Notes under the pieces: model-generated | Told to the model about the DNA's origin: nothing | What the model saw: the letters and a program-made list of their open reading frames with translations, nothing else | Database searches by the model: none | From: Bacillota bacterium | Lineage (GTDB): Bacteria > Bacillota > Dethiobacteria > DTU022 | Assembly (NCBI GenBank): GCA_029552125.1 | Contig: JAKPEE010000147.1 | Span: 1-37,559, forward strand | Length of the DNA: 37,559 nucleotides | Direction: 5' to 3' | Position numbers and translations under genes: made by a program | In this document: piece by piece, positions 7,360-16,082 of the stretch | Layout of the letters: every line of letters begins with the position of its first letter | Numbering within the stretch: position 1 is the first letter of the stretch

Positions 7360-9030
7360 TTAATCCTTGATTCCCAGTTCGGAAATCTTCCGGTAGAGGG
7401 TAGCTCTACTGATACCCAGCGCCCGGGCGATATTGTTTTTAGCTTTTGATGAAGTACCAAAACGTTTTAAATGATCCTTGATCACACTGCGCTCGTAATT
7501 GAGAAGCATCGTTTTTAAACAAGAGCTGTTTTCGGAAGGTTCTTCAGTATGCATACAGAGCCGGGGAGGGAGGCAGCTTATACTTAAGATCCTGCCGGCG
7601 CACATGTTCACAGCATATTCCAGAACATTTTCCAGTTCCCTGACGTTTCCCGGCCAGTCATAGCTGAGGAACCTTTCCATTACCTCTGCCGATATGGACA
7701 TATGGGGCCTTTTTAACTTCACCGCCAGGACTTTAAGATAATGCTCTGCCAGCAGCGGTATATCTTCCTTCCGTTCTTTAAGAGGGGGGATATGCAGGGG
7801 AATGACCCCTAACCGAAAATAAAGGTCTTTCCGAAATTTTCTTTCCTGCATCATTTTGTCCAGGTCACGGTTGGAAGCGGCAATTATTCTCACATCAACG
7901 GGTATCTTTTTTGATCCTCCCACCCTTTCCACTTCTCGGTTCTGCAACACGTGCAGCAGCTTAACCTGCAGGTGCAGCGGCATTTCGCCAATTTCGTCAA
8001 GAAAAATAGTGCCTTTATCGGCCAGCTCAAATTTTCCGGTTTTCCCTTCCTTTAAAGCACCGGTAAATGCGCCCCCTTCATACCCGAAGAGTTCGCTTTC
8101 CAGTAAATTCTCCGGAATAGCCCCGCAATTTACACTGATAAAAGGGCCGTCGGCGCGGTGGCTGGCATTGTGAATAGCCCGGGCAAAAACTTCTTTACCG
8201 GTCCCACTTTCACCGGTAATCAGCACAGTTGAATTGGTATCGGCTACTCTCAAGGCCATCTCCTTAACCCGCTGGATGGCATAACTGTTGCCGATAATAT
8301 CATCAAAGGTATATTCCAGGCTGGTTTCACTCAAATCATAAATGAGGCGGCGCGCTTCAGCGATATCCCGGAAAGAGATTACCGCACCGCCGGGCCTTCC
8401 TGAACCGGTAATCAGGCGCAGGGTGACAATAAAATGCATCCACCGCTCACCGGAATGATATATTTCTTCCTTTTCCGTATATTCCTGTCCCTTAGCCATA
8501 GCTTGCAGGGCAGGGGTCTGGGGCCATAGTTCATGCAGCGGGATGCCAATAATTTCGCTGCGATTTGCTTTTAGCAGTTTTTCCGCCGTGGCATTACAGT
8601 AGGTGACGACACCGGAAGAGTTTATGACCAGCGCTCCCTCATGAATAGTCTCCAGAATGACAGCCAGCTCTTCACGCCGCAAAGAAGCCTCCCTTTCCGT
8701 GATGGCGGCTGCTAAAAGATGGCTCATCCGGTTCACAAATTCCTCAACCTGTTGAAGGGGCGGCTGCAGCCCGGATGGAGAAGCAAAAACGGCAATCCAT
8801 CCCCAGACGCGGCCTCCCGTAACGATAGGGCTGCAATAATCTCCCAGCCTGCAGCGATCACCGCTTAATTGCGCCCTTTTCTCTTTTTGCCCTGCTTTTA
8901 ACCGGCTAGCCCCCGTCCCACCGATAATGTTTAACTCATGATCAATGATTTCCACCTCGACATTAAGGGCAAAAGAAATGGCTTCAGCAGCTTCCTGGAC
9001 TATTTCTAGATAAGGTGCCAGATTGGACAT
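7360..9030 (-). CDS. Sigma-54-dependent transcriptional activator with PAS domain, Fis-type HTH
   Basis: An enhancer-binding protein of 556 residues that would open sigma-54 promoters by ATP hydrolysis. Residues 1-115 form a variable, GAF-like sensor with two cysteines in [15 protein letters not shown] domain spans about 120-225. The AAA+ domain has Walker A GESGTGKE (273-280), the sigma-54 contact loop GAFTGA (320-325) and [10 protein letters not shown]. It ends with a Fis-type helix-turn-helix ([20 protein letters not shown]). I chose the ATG at 9030 because AAGGAG lies 8 nt upstream. The GTG at 9048 precedes that site. Gene order and promoter elements make it the likely regulator of the pyl operon, responding to an unknown methylated amine or its breakdown. 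The stop is TAA. Confidence 0.93.
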   Translation of the reverse strand: MSNLAPYLEIVQEAAEAISFALNVEVEIIDHELNIIGGTGASRLKAGQKEKRAQLSGDRCRLGDYCSPIVTGGRVWGWIAVFASPSGLQPPLQQVEEFVNRMSHLLAAAITEREASLRREELAVILETIHEGALVINSSGVVTYCNATAEKLLKANRSEIIGIPLHELWPQTPALQAMAKGQEYTEKEEIYHSGERWMHFIVTLRLITGSGRPGGAVISFRDIAEARRLIYDLSETSLEYTFDDIIGNSYAIQRVKEMALRVADTNSTVLITGESGTGKEVFARAIHNASHRADGPFISVNCGAIPENLLESELFGYEGGAFTGALKEGKTGKFELADKGTIFLDEIGEMPLHLQVKLLHVLQNREVERVGGSKKIPVDVRIIAASNRDLDKMMQERKFRKDLYFRLGVIPLHIPPLKERKEDIPLLAEHYLKVLAVKLKRPHMSISAEVMERFLSYDWPGNVRELENVLEYAVNMCAGRILSISCLPPRLCMHTEEPSENSSCLKTMLLNYERSVIKDHLKRFGTSSKAKNNIARALGISRATLYRKISELGIKD

Positions 9031-9096
9031 AAATTCCACTCCTTGCACGGCTGTTATTTTTCCCTGACGATTTGTTTATCTTTTCTTTGAATTTAT

Positions 9097-9125
9097 AGTA
9101 TATCATGAAAAGGAGCTGTTGTCTC
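9097..9125 (-). promoter_or_regulatory. Sigma-A promoter of the activator gene
   Basis: On the minus strand, GAGACA (9125-9120) and TATACT (9102-9097) are separated by 17 bp, giving a good -10 and a moderate -35. The -35 box is part of a TGTCTCA activator half-site, so the protein could repress its own gene. Confidence 0.6.
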
Positions 9126-9137
9126 ACTATTAAAACA
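9120..9137. promoter_or_regulatory. Weak activator dyad overlapping the regulator's -35 box
   Basis: TGTCTCA-N4-TAAAACA shares 5 of 7 arm bases, with the same 4-bp spacer as the two pyl dyads. A lone TGAGACA half-site follows at 9173-9179. The repetition in front of both the regulator and its presumed target is the main support. Confidence 0.5.
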
Positions 9138-9252
9138 AATGTTTTGAGCAGAATCTATCCACCGTAATTGACTGAGACACTATCGATTCCATTAGTTTCG
9201 AGTAAAACCTCCCGGCAATGAAAAAGTGGCAATTACTAGTTAATTTACTTTA

Positions 9253-9282
9253 TTGATGACAGTTTTCTGTTAGGTTTATAAT
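9253..9282 (+). promoter_or_regulatory. Promoter of hicB
   Basis: TTGATG (9253-9258) and TATAAT (9277-9282) are 18 bp apart, a good sigma-A promoter. It starts about 35 nt before a GAGGG ribosome-binding site and the hicB ATG. Confidence 0.6.
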
Positions 9283-9321
9283 ACTATTACATAAGACTAT
9301 CTTTACAAAGAGGGTATTGCT

Positions 9322-9546
9322 ATGAAGTCTAAGCTGGTTGCTTATATCGAAAAAGACGTTGAGTCGGGATCGTATGTAGCTTTCGTTCCAGGAATCCCAG
9401 GGGCTCATACTCAGGCCGACACACTGGATGAACTTCAAGTTAAGTTAAAGGAAGTAATTGAACTTTGTCTGGAAGAAATGGATCCTGAAGAAAGAAAGAA
9501 TTTACCTCAATTTGTTGGGATCCAGCAAATTGAAGTAGCAGTATGA
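9322..9546 (+). CDS. hicB: HicB-family antitoxin-like protein (orphan)
   Basis: A 74-residue protein with the partial RNase-H-like HicB fold: KLVAYIEKDVESGSYVAFVPGIPGAHTQADTLDE split over the first strands, then a helix (LKEVIELCLEEM). The C terminus QFVGIQQIEVAV is typical of short HicB proteins that lack a DNA-binding tail. HicB normally neutralises the HicA mRNA-cleaving toxin encoded next to it. Here only a 12-codon remnant follows. The protein may be a leftover antitoxin or a stand-alone regulator. Codon use is more AT-rich than its neighbours, consistent with acquisition. The stop is TGA. Confidence 0.85.
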   Translation: MKSKLVAYIEKDVESGSYVAFVPGIPGAHTQADTLDELQVKLKEVIELCLEEMDPEERKNLPQFVGIQQIEVAV

Positions 9547-9581
9547 GTAAACTTCAGTTAATCGATGCTAGAAAACAATAA
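9543..9581 (+). pseudogene. Relic in the hicA position
   Basis: An ATG overlaps the hicB stop (ATGA). It opens a 12-codon frame reading MSKLQLIDARKQ, then TAA. Overlapping ATGA junctions are common in hicBA pairs, and the opening residues resemble HicA starts (MSKLP...). The next 200 nt encode nothing like the HicA domain. I read this as a truncated toxin gene, with modest certainty because the match is so short. Confidence 0.4.
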
Positions 9582-9804
9582 TACCCCCCTGTAACAGGCA
9601 CAAATAGATTTTTTTTCATCTAATATGTACCCGAAATACACCTATATCATTCTGTCTGTTCTCCCCCCGTTACAATGTAAGTTTTCCAGCATAAATAAAA
9701 CGATTTCGCCATAGCGATAAAAGGTAGAACCATGTCGCCAGGCTTGCCGGTCAAAGTGGCCTGGCAGGGGTTGAACTTTTCGGTTTGCGCAGAGGTGCTG
9801 TTAT
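9582..9804 (+). other. Intergenic leader with GC-rich hairpin
   Basis: Holds a small hairpin (CCTG-TAA-CAGG near 9590) followed some 10 nt later by T8, a possible weak terminator for hicB. It also has a stronger hairpin, GCCAGGC (9737-9743) with GCCTGGC (9759-9765), flanked by AACC and GGTT that can extend it. The second structure lies 40 nt before the next start and may be a structured 5' leader. I could not match it to a known riboswitch class. Confidence 0.3.
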
Positions 9805-10677
9805 ATGAAAGTAAAGCAGTGCTTATCAGCAGAAAAGAACCTTCTCATACGTAAGAATACATGCCGGTTATTGCTTTTGGGGATCCTTTTGGCCACTTTT
9901 CTCTGGCTGTATCGAAGCTTTTATACGGAAAGAGCCTGGACCTCCCTTACGCTGGAAGGACTTCAGGAGATACAGATATCATCCACCGAATACCCATATT
10001 TCTTATATCATATGCACGATCTACAATCTCCGATTTTTACTAATAAAAAGCTATTATATAAAACCACCCTGTCTCTAATTGACAAGCCCCCCCATGATTA
10101 TTACAATTTTGCATTTTTGTATGAAGACCAGCAGAAGATTCTTTTCCAATACAGCCCCACTATAAATGAAGTGTATGATATCAAGAATAAGCTAGAAACC
10201 TCATCTGACTTAAAAGAAGTGCTTCTGGATCTGGCCGCTTTATACAGACAGGAAATTGATAAGACCTATGGTGCCCTGCTGGTGTGGGAGGAAGCGGAAA
10301 AAATATTTTCAATAGATACAACCGCCAAAATAACCGATATTTATACCAGGGCGTCTTTTTATGTGCAGCGGAAAGATGGCGTAGACCATGCCGATGTCCA
10401 GCCACTGACGGCAAATGATACCGCCATCATGAAAAAAATATATGGAAACCAGTGGAGTTGGGAGCGGAAAGGGATTATTGTTGAAGTTGGAGATTACCGC
10501 ATGGCTGCATCCATGAACGGCATGCCGCATGGAGCCGGTAGTATAGAAGGCAATAACTTCCCGGGCCATTTTTGCATTCATTTCCTGGGCAGTACCATCC
10601 ACGGCGGGGGTATGGATATCCGCCACCACCGGGAAATTCTGAAAGCCGCAGGTAAACTGCCGTTAGATGATTATTAA
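9805..10677 (+). CDS. Unknown membrane-anchored extracytoplasmic protein
   Basis: A protein of 290 residues that I do not recognise by family name. A basic N terminus is followed by one membrane segment at about 21-41 (CRLLLLGILLATFLWLY), so the rest probably lies outside the cell. The middle (about 90-190) is mostly helical and charged. The C-terminal 80 residues hold a Gly/His-rich region, MNGMPHGAGSIEGNNFPGHF followed by CIHFLGSTIHGGG and HHREI. Similar His-rich PGHxCIHF stretches occur in secreted Firmicute proteins and could be a metal or catalytic site of a wall-associated enzyme. That is only a suggestion. The stop is TAA. No clear ribosome-binding site precedes the ATG beyond AGAGGTG about 10 nt upstream. 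Confidence 0.65.
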   Translation: MKVKQCLSAEKNLLIRKNTCRLLLLGILLATFLWLYRSFYTERAWTSLTLEGLQEIQISSTEYPYFLYHMHDLQSPIFTNKKLLYKTTLSLIDKPPHDYYNFAFLYEDQQKILFQYSPTINEVYDIKNKLETSSDLKEVLLDLAALYRQEIDKTYGALLVWEEAEKIFSIDTTAKITDIYTRASFYVQRKDGVDHADVQPLTANDTAIMKKIYGNQWSWERKGIIVEVGDYRMAASMNGMPHGAGSIEGNNFPGHFCIHFLGSTIHGGGMDIRHHREILKAAGKLPLDDY

Positions 10678-10860
10678 ATGGCCTGAGTTTAATAAGATTT
10701 TGCACCACATGCTTAGCAGTTTATGATTCTCACTAATGGGAAATACTGTTTGAGCAGGTTAAATATTGACGAAATCCCGGCATTACCATATACTTTCTTT
10801 AGCCTCTGGCGAAGATTCGGGAACGGCAAGAGGCGTATAACAGGCGAAAGAGCGGTTAAA

Positions 10861-11967
10861 ATGCCGAATATATTGTCCAAAATCCCTCTTCCACTGGTGA
10901 ATCTTTTAAAGTTGGCGGGCATCATTGCCGCAACCCTGGGTGCCCTTTACCTGTTTGTCCTGGTTATTGAATATGCGGCGCCCTTTGTCATTGCCCTTGT
11001 ATTGGCCGCGCTGATTGAACCGTTTACGCGCTTCTTGTCCAAAAAAAGGAAATTTACTCTTCCCCGGCCTCTGGCGGCGCTGATCGGGACGATCCTGATT
11101 ATAGCCATCGTAGCGCTGGTAATTTTCGGCATCGGCAATCTTCTGTTCAACCAGGCCCGGGAATTGATTATTCTCTTACCGGCAAAATATCCCGGCCTGG
11201 CCCAGGATATTATTGACTATCTCGCAGATCTGCAACGGGCTATCGATTTTTTACCTGAGGAAGCGGTTCAGAGCGTTAACAGTTTATTATCGCAGCTTGG
11301 AGAATTTATTTCCGGCTTTGTCAGCAGCGCGGCTCTTTATCTCTTTCATTACGCCGTCTCCATCCCCGAGATACTATTGTTCATTATTTTAACTATTTTG
11401 TCCATCTATTTTATTTCCCGGGACTGGCTGAAGATGGAGGAAGGGATCAGCGGGCAAATTCCTCGTGCCTGGCTGGACAAGTACTATATCTTCCGGCATG
11501 ATATGCTGGCCGCCCTGTTCGGCCTTATTCGCGCAACCCTGATTTTGATGGCCGTCACCTTCGTCCAGCTTTACATCGGCCTGCTTATTTTGCAGGTCCA
11601 GTATGCCCTGTTAATAGCCTTTATCGTCACCATCCTTGATGCCCTGCCGGTAATCGGTGCTGGCCTTGTCCTGATCCCCTGGATTATTTACTCCTTTATC
11701 ACCGGCAATTTTAAAGTTGCAGTTGGACTGATAATCATCCAGGTGTTAATCACCGTGGTAAGACAAGTTATCCAACCTAAAATACTGGGTGATCAGATCG
11801 GTATACATCCGCTTTTTACCATGATTGCCATGTATGTAGGCTTTAAATTCTTTGGTGTATCCGGCCTGATCGTGGGCCCGGTTATTTTTGTAGTCGTCAA
11901 AAGCGTTCTCGGTTTCTATACTAAAGGGCGCAACTTTAAACAAATAATTTTTGGAAATGACCCGTAG
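10861..11967 (+). CDS. AI-2E family permease / sporulation membrane protein YtvI-like
   Basis: A 368-residue integral membrane protein with about seven or eight hydrophobic segments in the order typical of the AI-2E/PerM family: two N-terminal helices, a long soluble middle, then clustered helices. The conserved DALPVIGAGLVLIPW and PKILGDQIGIHPLFTM are present. In sporulating Firmicutes the YtvI branch is expressed during sporulation, and its substrate is unknown. The frame is open upstream to 10723, but the ATG at 10861 begins the recognisable protein, and the upstream extension has no family features. Its ribosome-binding site is weak (GGCGAAAGAG). The stop is TAG. Confidence 0.85.
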   Translation: MPNILSKIPLPLVNLLKLAGIIAATLGALYLFVLVIEYAAPFVIALVLAALIEPFTRFLSKKRKFTLPRPLAALIGTILIIAIVALVIFGIGNLLFNQARELIILLPAKYPGLAQDIIDYLADLQRAIDFLPEEAVQSVNSLLSQLGEFISGFVSSAALYLFHYAVSIPEILLFIILTILSIYFISRDWLKMEEGISGQIPRAWLDKYYIFRHDMLAALFGLIRATLILMAVTFVQLYIGLLILQVQYALLIAFIVTILDALPVIGAGLVLIPWIIYSFITGNFKVAVGLIIIQVLITVVRQVIQPKILGDQIGIHPLFTMIAMYVGFKFFGVSGLIVGPVIFVVVKSVLGFYTKGRNFKQIIFGNDP

Positions 11968-12054
11968 CCGGCAGCCCTGTAATTACACCCCTGTGGTGGA
12001 CAGGTGCCGCTAAGGGCGGTGCGGCAAGGTTTTCTATGGCCGCGATCAAAGGAT

Positions 12055-12879
12055 CTAGTCCTGAAAGATGCGGATGTCGACGCTCCCGCTCCAGTTCGAT
12101 GTTTTAATCATGATCAGATGATCCGTATTATTTCTGAATTTAAAATCAAGATAATCGGACACGGTGGCGTCCCTCCCCGGCGGAACATAGTAAACCGGCA
12201 CACTGTGCGGGTAACGCTCCACAACTTCCAGGCCGGCCTCCAGGACGGCATTGTAAAGGGTAGAGGAAACCTGGCATACGCCCCCGCCTATGCCCATGCC
12301 GCCGACCACCGGCGCCAGGCGATAGCCTCTTTCAAACGTCCGCGGCCCATTGGCCCGGTTAAAAGAAAACAGTTCTCCCGGCATCAGGACATAATTGTTT
12401 AAGGAGGCAGTAGCCAGGTGAATGTTCGTGGCCCTGCCGCCGTTGCCTGCGCCGATCCAGGTCCGGTAAGCCCCGATCTCCCTGTTGATGCGCTGGTAGT
12501 GCCGAAAGGTCACTGCCGGATCCAGTTGCACCAATTCCAAAAGGACCATGCTATGAGCCGGGGCGGCCATGACATTTTCTACGGTCGCCGCTACATTAAC
12601 CTGCCTGCCCGGGACTTCGGCTACCAGCTCCCCCGTGGCCATATCAAGGTAAGCGTTGCGCGGCATACAGTTTATATCCCTGGCCAGATCCCGGACCAGC
12701 GCTTCCACTTCGTTACGGCGCATCCCCTCCACCAGGATGCCTTCAATGGTAACGCCGGGATTAACCGTTTTACGCCAGGGTTCCAGCAGGCCGATTCCCC
12801 GGGCTGCCAGGATGATGCCGGTGATCAATATGGCGGCAATGGCCGCAGCAAGCCTTTTTTTCCGGCCGGCAACATTCAT
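12055..12879 (-). CDS. VanW family protein
   Basis: Residues 1-30 form a signal anchor (basic start, then a run of Ala/Ile/Leu). A peptidoglycan-binding-type domain spans about 45-130. The C-terminal VanW domain includes NIHLATASLNNYVLMPGELF, then GGMGIGGGVCQVSSTLYNA and RYPHSVPVYYVPPGRDATVS. VanW proteins occur in the envelopes of many Firmicutes and their activity is not established. The ATG at 12879 (MNVAGRKK) follows GGTGGGGAAAA. The frame extends to 13008, but the extra N terminus would spoil the signal sequence. The stop is TAG. It is convergent with the YtvI-like gene, with 87 nt between. Confidence 0.87.
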   Translation of the reverse strand: MNVAGRKKRLAAAIAAILITGIILAARGIGLLEPWRKTVNPGVTIEGILVEGMRRNEVEALVRDLARDINCMPRNAYLDMATGELVAEVPGRQVNVAATVENVMAAPAHSMVLLELVQLDPAVTFRHYQRINREIGAYRTWIGAGNGGRATNIHLATASLNNYVLMPGELFSFNRANGPRTFERGYRLAPVVGGMGIGGGVCQVSSTLYNAVLEAGLEVVERYPHSVPVYYVPPGRDATVSDYLDFKFRNNTDHLIMIKTSNWSGSVDIRIFQD

Positions 12880-13271
12880 TTTTCCCCACCCCCGCCGCGA
12901 CACAGTCAACCCGGGCCCACCAAAGCTTACCCCGGCCGGCGGCACCGGCTTTTTTATTAGAAATGTTTTCTCTTCGGAAGACACCAGGATCGCTTTTCCT
13001 GGAGACAAGTGGCTCAGAGTGATAAAGATTTCAGGTCAATCCTGCGCCGGCTTCGCCATTGATCAAAACAGTTATAGCATATGTATGCGCCTTTTTAACC
13101 GCTTATTCAAAAATAAAGGCACAAGGATTTTTTACCCCGCAGGAGATTCGCGCCGCCAGCCGACCCAAGGCCCGCATAGGAATTACCCGTGCCAGCACCG
13201 CGGCAAACCGGCCGAATTTCCGATAATATTAATTGAACAGATTATCATAGCTCCAGCTCCATCTGGTTACT
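12880..13271. other. Intergenic region with no recognised gene
   Basis: About 390 nt between the VanW start and the terminator of the YheC/D-type gene. The frames open here are shadows or upstream extensions without ribosome-binding sites. No strong promoter pair, repeat or RNA motif is evident by eye beyond the expected VanW promoter. Confidence 0.4.
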
Positions 13272-13303
13272 AAAAAAAAAAGCAGTCCAATTATTGCGAA
13301 CTG
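13272..13303 (-). terminator. Intrinsic terminator of the YheC/YheD-type gene
   Basis: On the minus strand, CAGTTC (13303-13298) pairs with GGACTG (13288-13283), allowing one G-T pair. A run of ten T follows one base later. It lies 16 nt after the TAA stop. Confidence 0.65.
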
Positions 13304-13318
13304 AGTTTGGAGTCCGTT

Positions 13319-14071
13319 TTAATTATCTTTAAATCCCATAATCTTGCTGGAGCGTTCATATTTGCGCCGGGACACTTTGTCGTTTACCAGTTTACAACGG
13401 GCGCACTGGGGCCAGGTATTCGCTTCGATGAACCATACTTTGCCTTTTTTGTCCAGGGCCAGATCAAAGCCGATAATGCGCAAAGGAAATTTTGTACTTA
13501 AATAGCCGGCCATTTGATGCGCCAGATCCACGATTTCTCTTAAAGTAGCCATGGGGTCCTGTTTCTGGTCATATACTTGCAGAATATGATTTAAGGGATA
13601 ATCCTCCGCTCCCCTGGCCACATTGGTAACAACGGCATCCTCTTTCAAGGCCACTTTGGCCGATGTAAGGGTCAGTTCCCAGGTGGCGTATGGCTTCTGC
13701 ATAATAACCCTTATATCAAAGGGACGATTATTTAATGTAGCCAGATCTATCCCCTGCTGGATAATATATTGATTTTTCGAAATGATCGGCAACAGCTCTG
13801 TTAAACCGCCCGGCAGTGCAATCTTCCTGGACGCGTTTTGCGAAGATAACACGCCTTCATGTTCATTAATCCTGTGCACCCGGAACACCCGGTGGCCCTG
13901 GTGCCCGGCGTCGGGCTTTACATAAATAACCCTGAAAAGGGAGATCATTTTATGCAGGTTCTGCAGATTGCACCAGACAGTCTTAGGCACATGATTGGCC
14001 AAGATCGGGTGGCCCAGCAGAGCCCCGGTTTTTTTCATTTTACTTCTTATAATTTTATGGTTGATCATCAT
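13319..14071 (-). CDS. YheC/YheD-type ATP-grasp protein (endospore coat-associated family)
   Basis: The 250-residue product matches the YheC/YheD family, ATP-grasp-like proteins associated with the spore coat. Recognisable parts are VIYVKPDAGHQGHRVFRV near residue 50, PFDIRVIMQKPYATWELT near 115, VVTNVARGAEDYPL and the metal-binding strand GKVWFIEANTWPQ near the end. The start ATG overlaps a second ATG and follows AAAGGTG. The stop is TAA, with a terminator just beyond. Family members are usually longer (about 350-450 residues), so this is a short version that lacks much of the N-terminal domain. It lies divergently from the flippase gene. Confidence 0.78.
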   Translation of the reverse strand: MMINHKIIRSKMKKTGALLGHPILANHVPKTVWCNLQNLHKMISLFRVIYVKPDAGHQGHRVFRVHRINEHEGVLSSQNASRKIALPGGLTELLPIISKNQYIIQQGIDLATLNNRPFDIRVIMQKPYATWELTLTSAKVALKEDAVVTNVARGAEDYPLNHILQVYDQKQDPMATLREIVDLAHQMAGYLSTKFPLRIIGFDLALDKKGKVWFIEANTWPQCARCKLVNDKVSRRKYERSSKIMGFKDN

Positions 14072-14308
14072 GTTACACCTTTACCTAACCTTTAAACTCT
14101 TTTTTTTAAAGCAGCCCGGGTTTCTATTCAGTATATGTGCCCGGTATGACTTTGGTTCAAGTTTCAGGCTATATCGTGGATATATAAAAGCAAAAATTTG
14201 TGGAAGGTGCCGGCCGGCCGGCAGGATAACTACTGTTCAAGAAGAATATTTACCTGGGATGCGGTAACGAGGAAACAGCCGTTAATTAGCCGAGGACCGT
14301 ATGATATG

Positions 14309-14341
14309 GCGTTCCCCGGGACACCGGGACGCTAATTTTTT
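14309..14341 (+). terminator. Terminator-like hairpin in the flippase leader
   Basis: GCGTTCCCCGGG and CCGGGACGC form a GC-rich stem with two single-base bulges and a 4-nt loop. T6 (14336-14341) follows, ending 15 nt before the first flippase ATG. Because it is upstream of the gene it points to attenuation, or to the end of a short transcript. No known riboswitch was recognised in the 200 nt before it. Confidence 0.5.
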
Positions 14342-14356
14342 CGGCTGCAGGTAACC

Positions 14357-15937
14357 ATGCAGCCGCAAGCGATGGGGTTTTTGATGCGTTCTAAAACAAA
14401 AGAGCTAAACAGCGGGCAACTGCTGGCTAAAAACTTCCTGATCAATCTCTTTGGGAAAGCAGTTCCAGCCCTGGTTGCATTAGTCACGATCCCGCTATTA
14501 ATTAACGGGATGGGCAGCGACCGCTTCGGCCTCTTCAATTTGCTGCTGGTGACAGTGGGCTACTTTAGCCTGTTCGAACTGGGCATAGGCAGGGCTATAA
14601 CCAAGTTTGTTTCCGAGGCCCTGGCCACGGGAGATCAAAAAGGTGAGTTAACCAGGTTATTATGGTCTTCCTTTGCCCTGCTACTGGCCCTTGGGTTGCT
14701 GGCCATGGTTCTATTGATTGTTTTTACTCCTTATCTGGTCAAAAACATCTTAAATGTACCCGGGTTTTTAATCGAGGAAGGTATGACCAGTCTGCTCTAT
14801 GTCAGCCTTAGTTTGCCCCTCATGCTCACTTCTGCCGGCGTACACGGGATCCTGGAGGCCCAGCAGCGCTTTGACCTGATTAACCTGATCCAGATCCCTT
14901 TCGGCATCTCAAACTACATCTTTCCTTTACTTATATTACTGGCCGGCTCCAACAATCTCTCCCACGCTATCCTCAGTATTGTTTTCGCCCGCGTGGTTGT
15001 ACTGGGCGCTTCGTTCTGGATCTGTTTTTACACCCTGCCGGAAATTAAATCTCCTCCCCGGCTCAGCGTTGTTGATATGAAAAAAGTATTGACCTTTGGC
15101 GGATGGCTTACCGTATCCAATATCATCAGCCCGCTGATGTCGTACATGGACAGATTTTTTATCGGCGCCGTATTGACCCTCACCGCAGTATCTTACTACG
15201 TGGTCCCCTATACCATTGCCACCAAGTTGCTATTAATCGTGGCCAGCCTGGCCATGGTCCTCTTTCCCGCCTTCTCTTACTCAAAAAATCAAGACCGGCA
15301 AATCTATATGCGCCTTTACCGGCGCGCCATCAAATATATTTTTTTAATCCTTATACCGGTAGTGCTTGTTTTGTCTGTTTTTGCCTATGACCTGTTATCG
15401 CTATGGATGGGCGCCGCATTCGCCCGAAACAGCTACGTTGTGCTGATTATTTTAAGCCTGGCGGTGATGGTCAATTCCCTGGCCAATGTACCCTATACCC
15501 TGATCCAGGCTTTTGGGAGACCCGATATTACTGCCAAATTTCACCTGGTCGAGTTCCTCCCATATATGGCTTTGCTGTGGTTTTTTGCTTCCAGGTTCGG
15601 TATTGCCGGCGTGGCCGCCGCATGGCTGGCCCGGGTCAGCCTGGATGCCGTTTTATTGTTCTGGTTTGCCGACAGGCTCCTCGCTATGGAAACCAGGAAG
15701 CAGCGCAGCATCTATCTGCTGTTTATCTTGAGCCTGATTCCGGCCGCCGCCTATTTGCTGATCCTGGGGCTAAGTACGTTTGCCCCGGGTTTAGTGGCCC
15801 GCAGTTTGATGACTGCGGCCATATTTATGGCCCTGGGGCTGGCCATATGGAGATTTTTATTGGAGCCTGACGAAAAAAGCTTTCTCCTTCAGGGCTACGG
15901 TTCCTTAAAAAATAAGCTGGGATTAAACAACAGATAA
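14357..15937 (+). CDS. Oligosaccharide/lipid flippase (MATE-like, polysaccharide biosynthesis family)
   Basis: A protein of up to 526 residues with about 14 membrane helices, matching the Wzx/MurJ superfamily exporters that flip lipid-linked sugars. The N-terminal FLINLFGKAVPALVALVTIP and INGMGSDRFGLFNLLLVTVG are typical of this family. The start is uncertain. ATG 14357 has only a weak site, while ATG 14384 (MRSKTKEL) follows GATGGGG at 6 nt. The stop is TAA. There is no glycosyltransferase nearby, so this is a stand-alone exporter whose substrate (exopolysaccharide, teichoic or spore polymer) cannot be read. Confidence 0.87.
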   Translation: MQPQAMGFLMRSKTKELNSGQLLAKNFLINLFGKAVPALVALVTIPLLINGMGSDRFGLFNLLLVTVGYFSLFELGIGRAITKFVSEALATGDQKGELTRLLWSSFALLLALGLLAMVLLIVFTPYLVKNILNVPGFLIEEGMTSLLYVSLSLPLMLTSAGVHGILEAQQRFDLINLIQIPFGISNYIFPLLILLAGSNNLSHAILSIVFARVVVLGASFWICFYTLPEIKSPPRLSVVDMKKVLTFGGWLTVSNIISPLMSYMDRFFIGAVLTLTAVSYYVVPYTIATKLLLIVASLAMVLFPAFSYSKNQDRQIYMRLYRRAIKYIFLILIPVVLVLSVFAYDLLSLWMGAAFARNSYVVLIILSLAVMVNSLANVPYTLIQAFGRPDITAKFHLVEFLPYMALLWFFASRFGIAGVAAAWLARVSLDAVLLFWFADRLLAMETRKQRSIYLLFILSLIPAAAYLLILGLSTFAPGLVARSLMTAAIFMALGLAIWRFLLEPDEKSFLLQGYGSLKNKLGLNNR

Positions 15938-15940
15938 TTG

Positions 15941-15965
15941 ACGGCCGCGCTGAAAGCGCGGCCGT
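15941..15965. terminator. Strong hairpin between convergent flippase and ltaE genes
   Basis: ACGGCCGCGCT and AGCGCGGCCGT form a perfect 11-bp stem with a 3-nt loop right after the flippase stop. No T-run follows on either strand, so it is not a textbook intrinsic terminator. It could still protect the 3' end or halt transcription. Confidence 0.4.
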
Positions 15966-16082
15966 AATAATAACTCCCTTACCCGGCCAGCCGGAACGCG
16001 TCCCGCACCGGCCTTAACGGGTTAACTGCCCGATTTTTCCCGAACGCCTAAAAAAACCAGCCAGACTTTTAAACAGGGAAGC

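Noticed and set aside
9700-9790. Cyclic-di-GMP (GEMM) riboswitch before the unknown anchored protein
   Set aside because: A stretch near 9730-9750 resembles the 3' half of GEMM, but the GAAA tetraloop and the GGGACGCAAAGCC core are missing. I kept it only as an unidentified leader.
12055-12057. VanW-family TAG as a Pyl codon
   Set aside because: TGA follows two codons later, and the protein already has its full family length.
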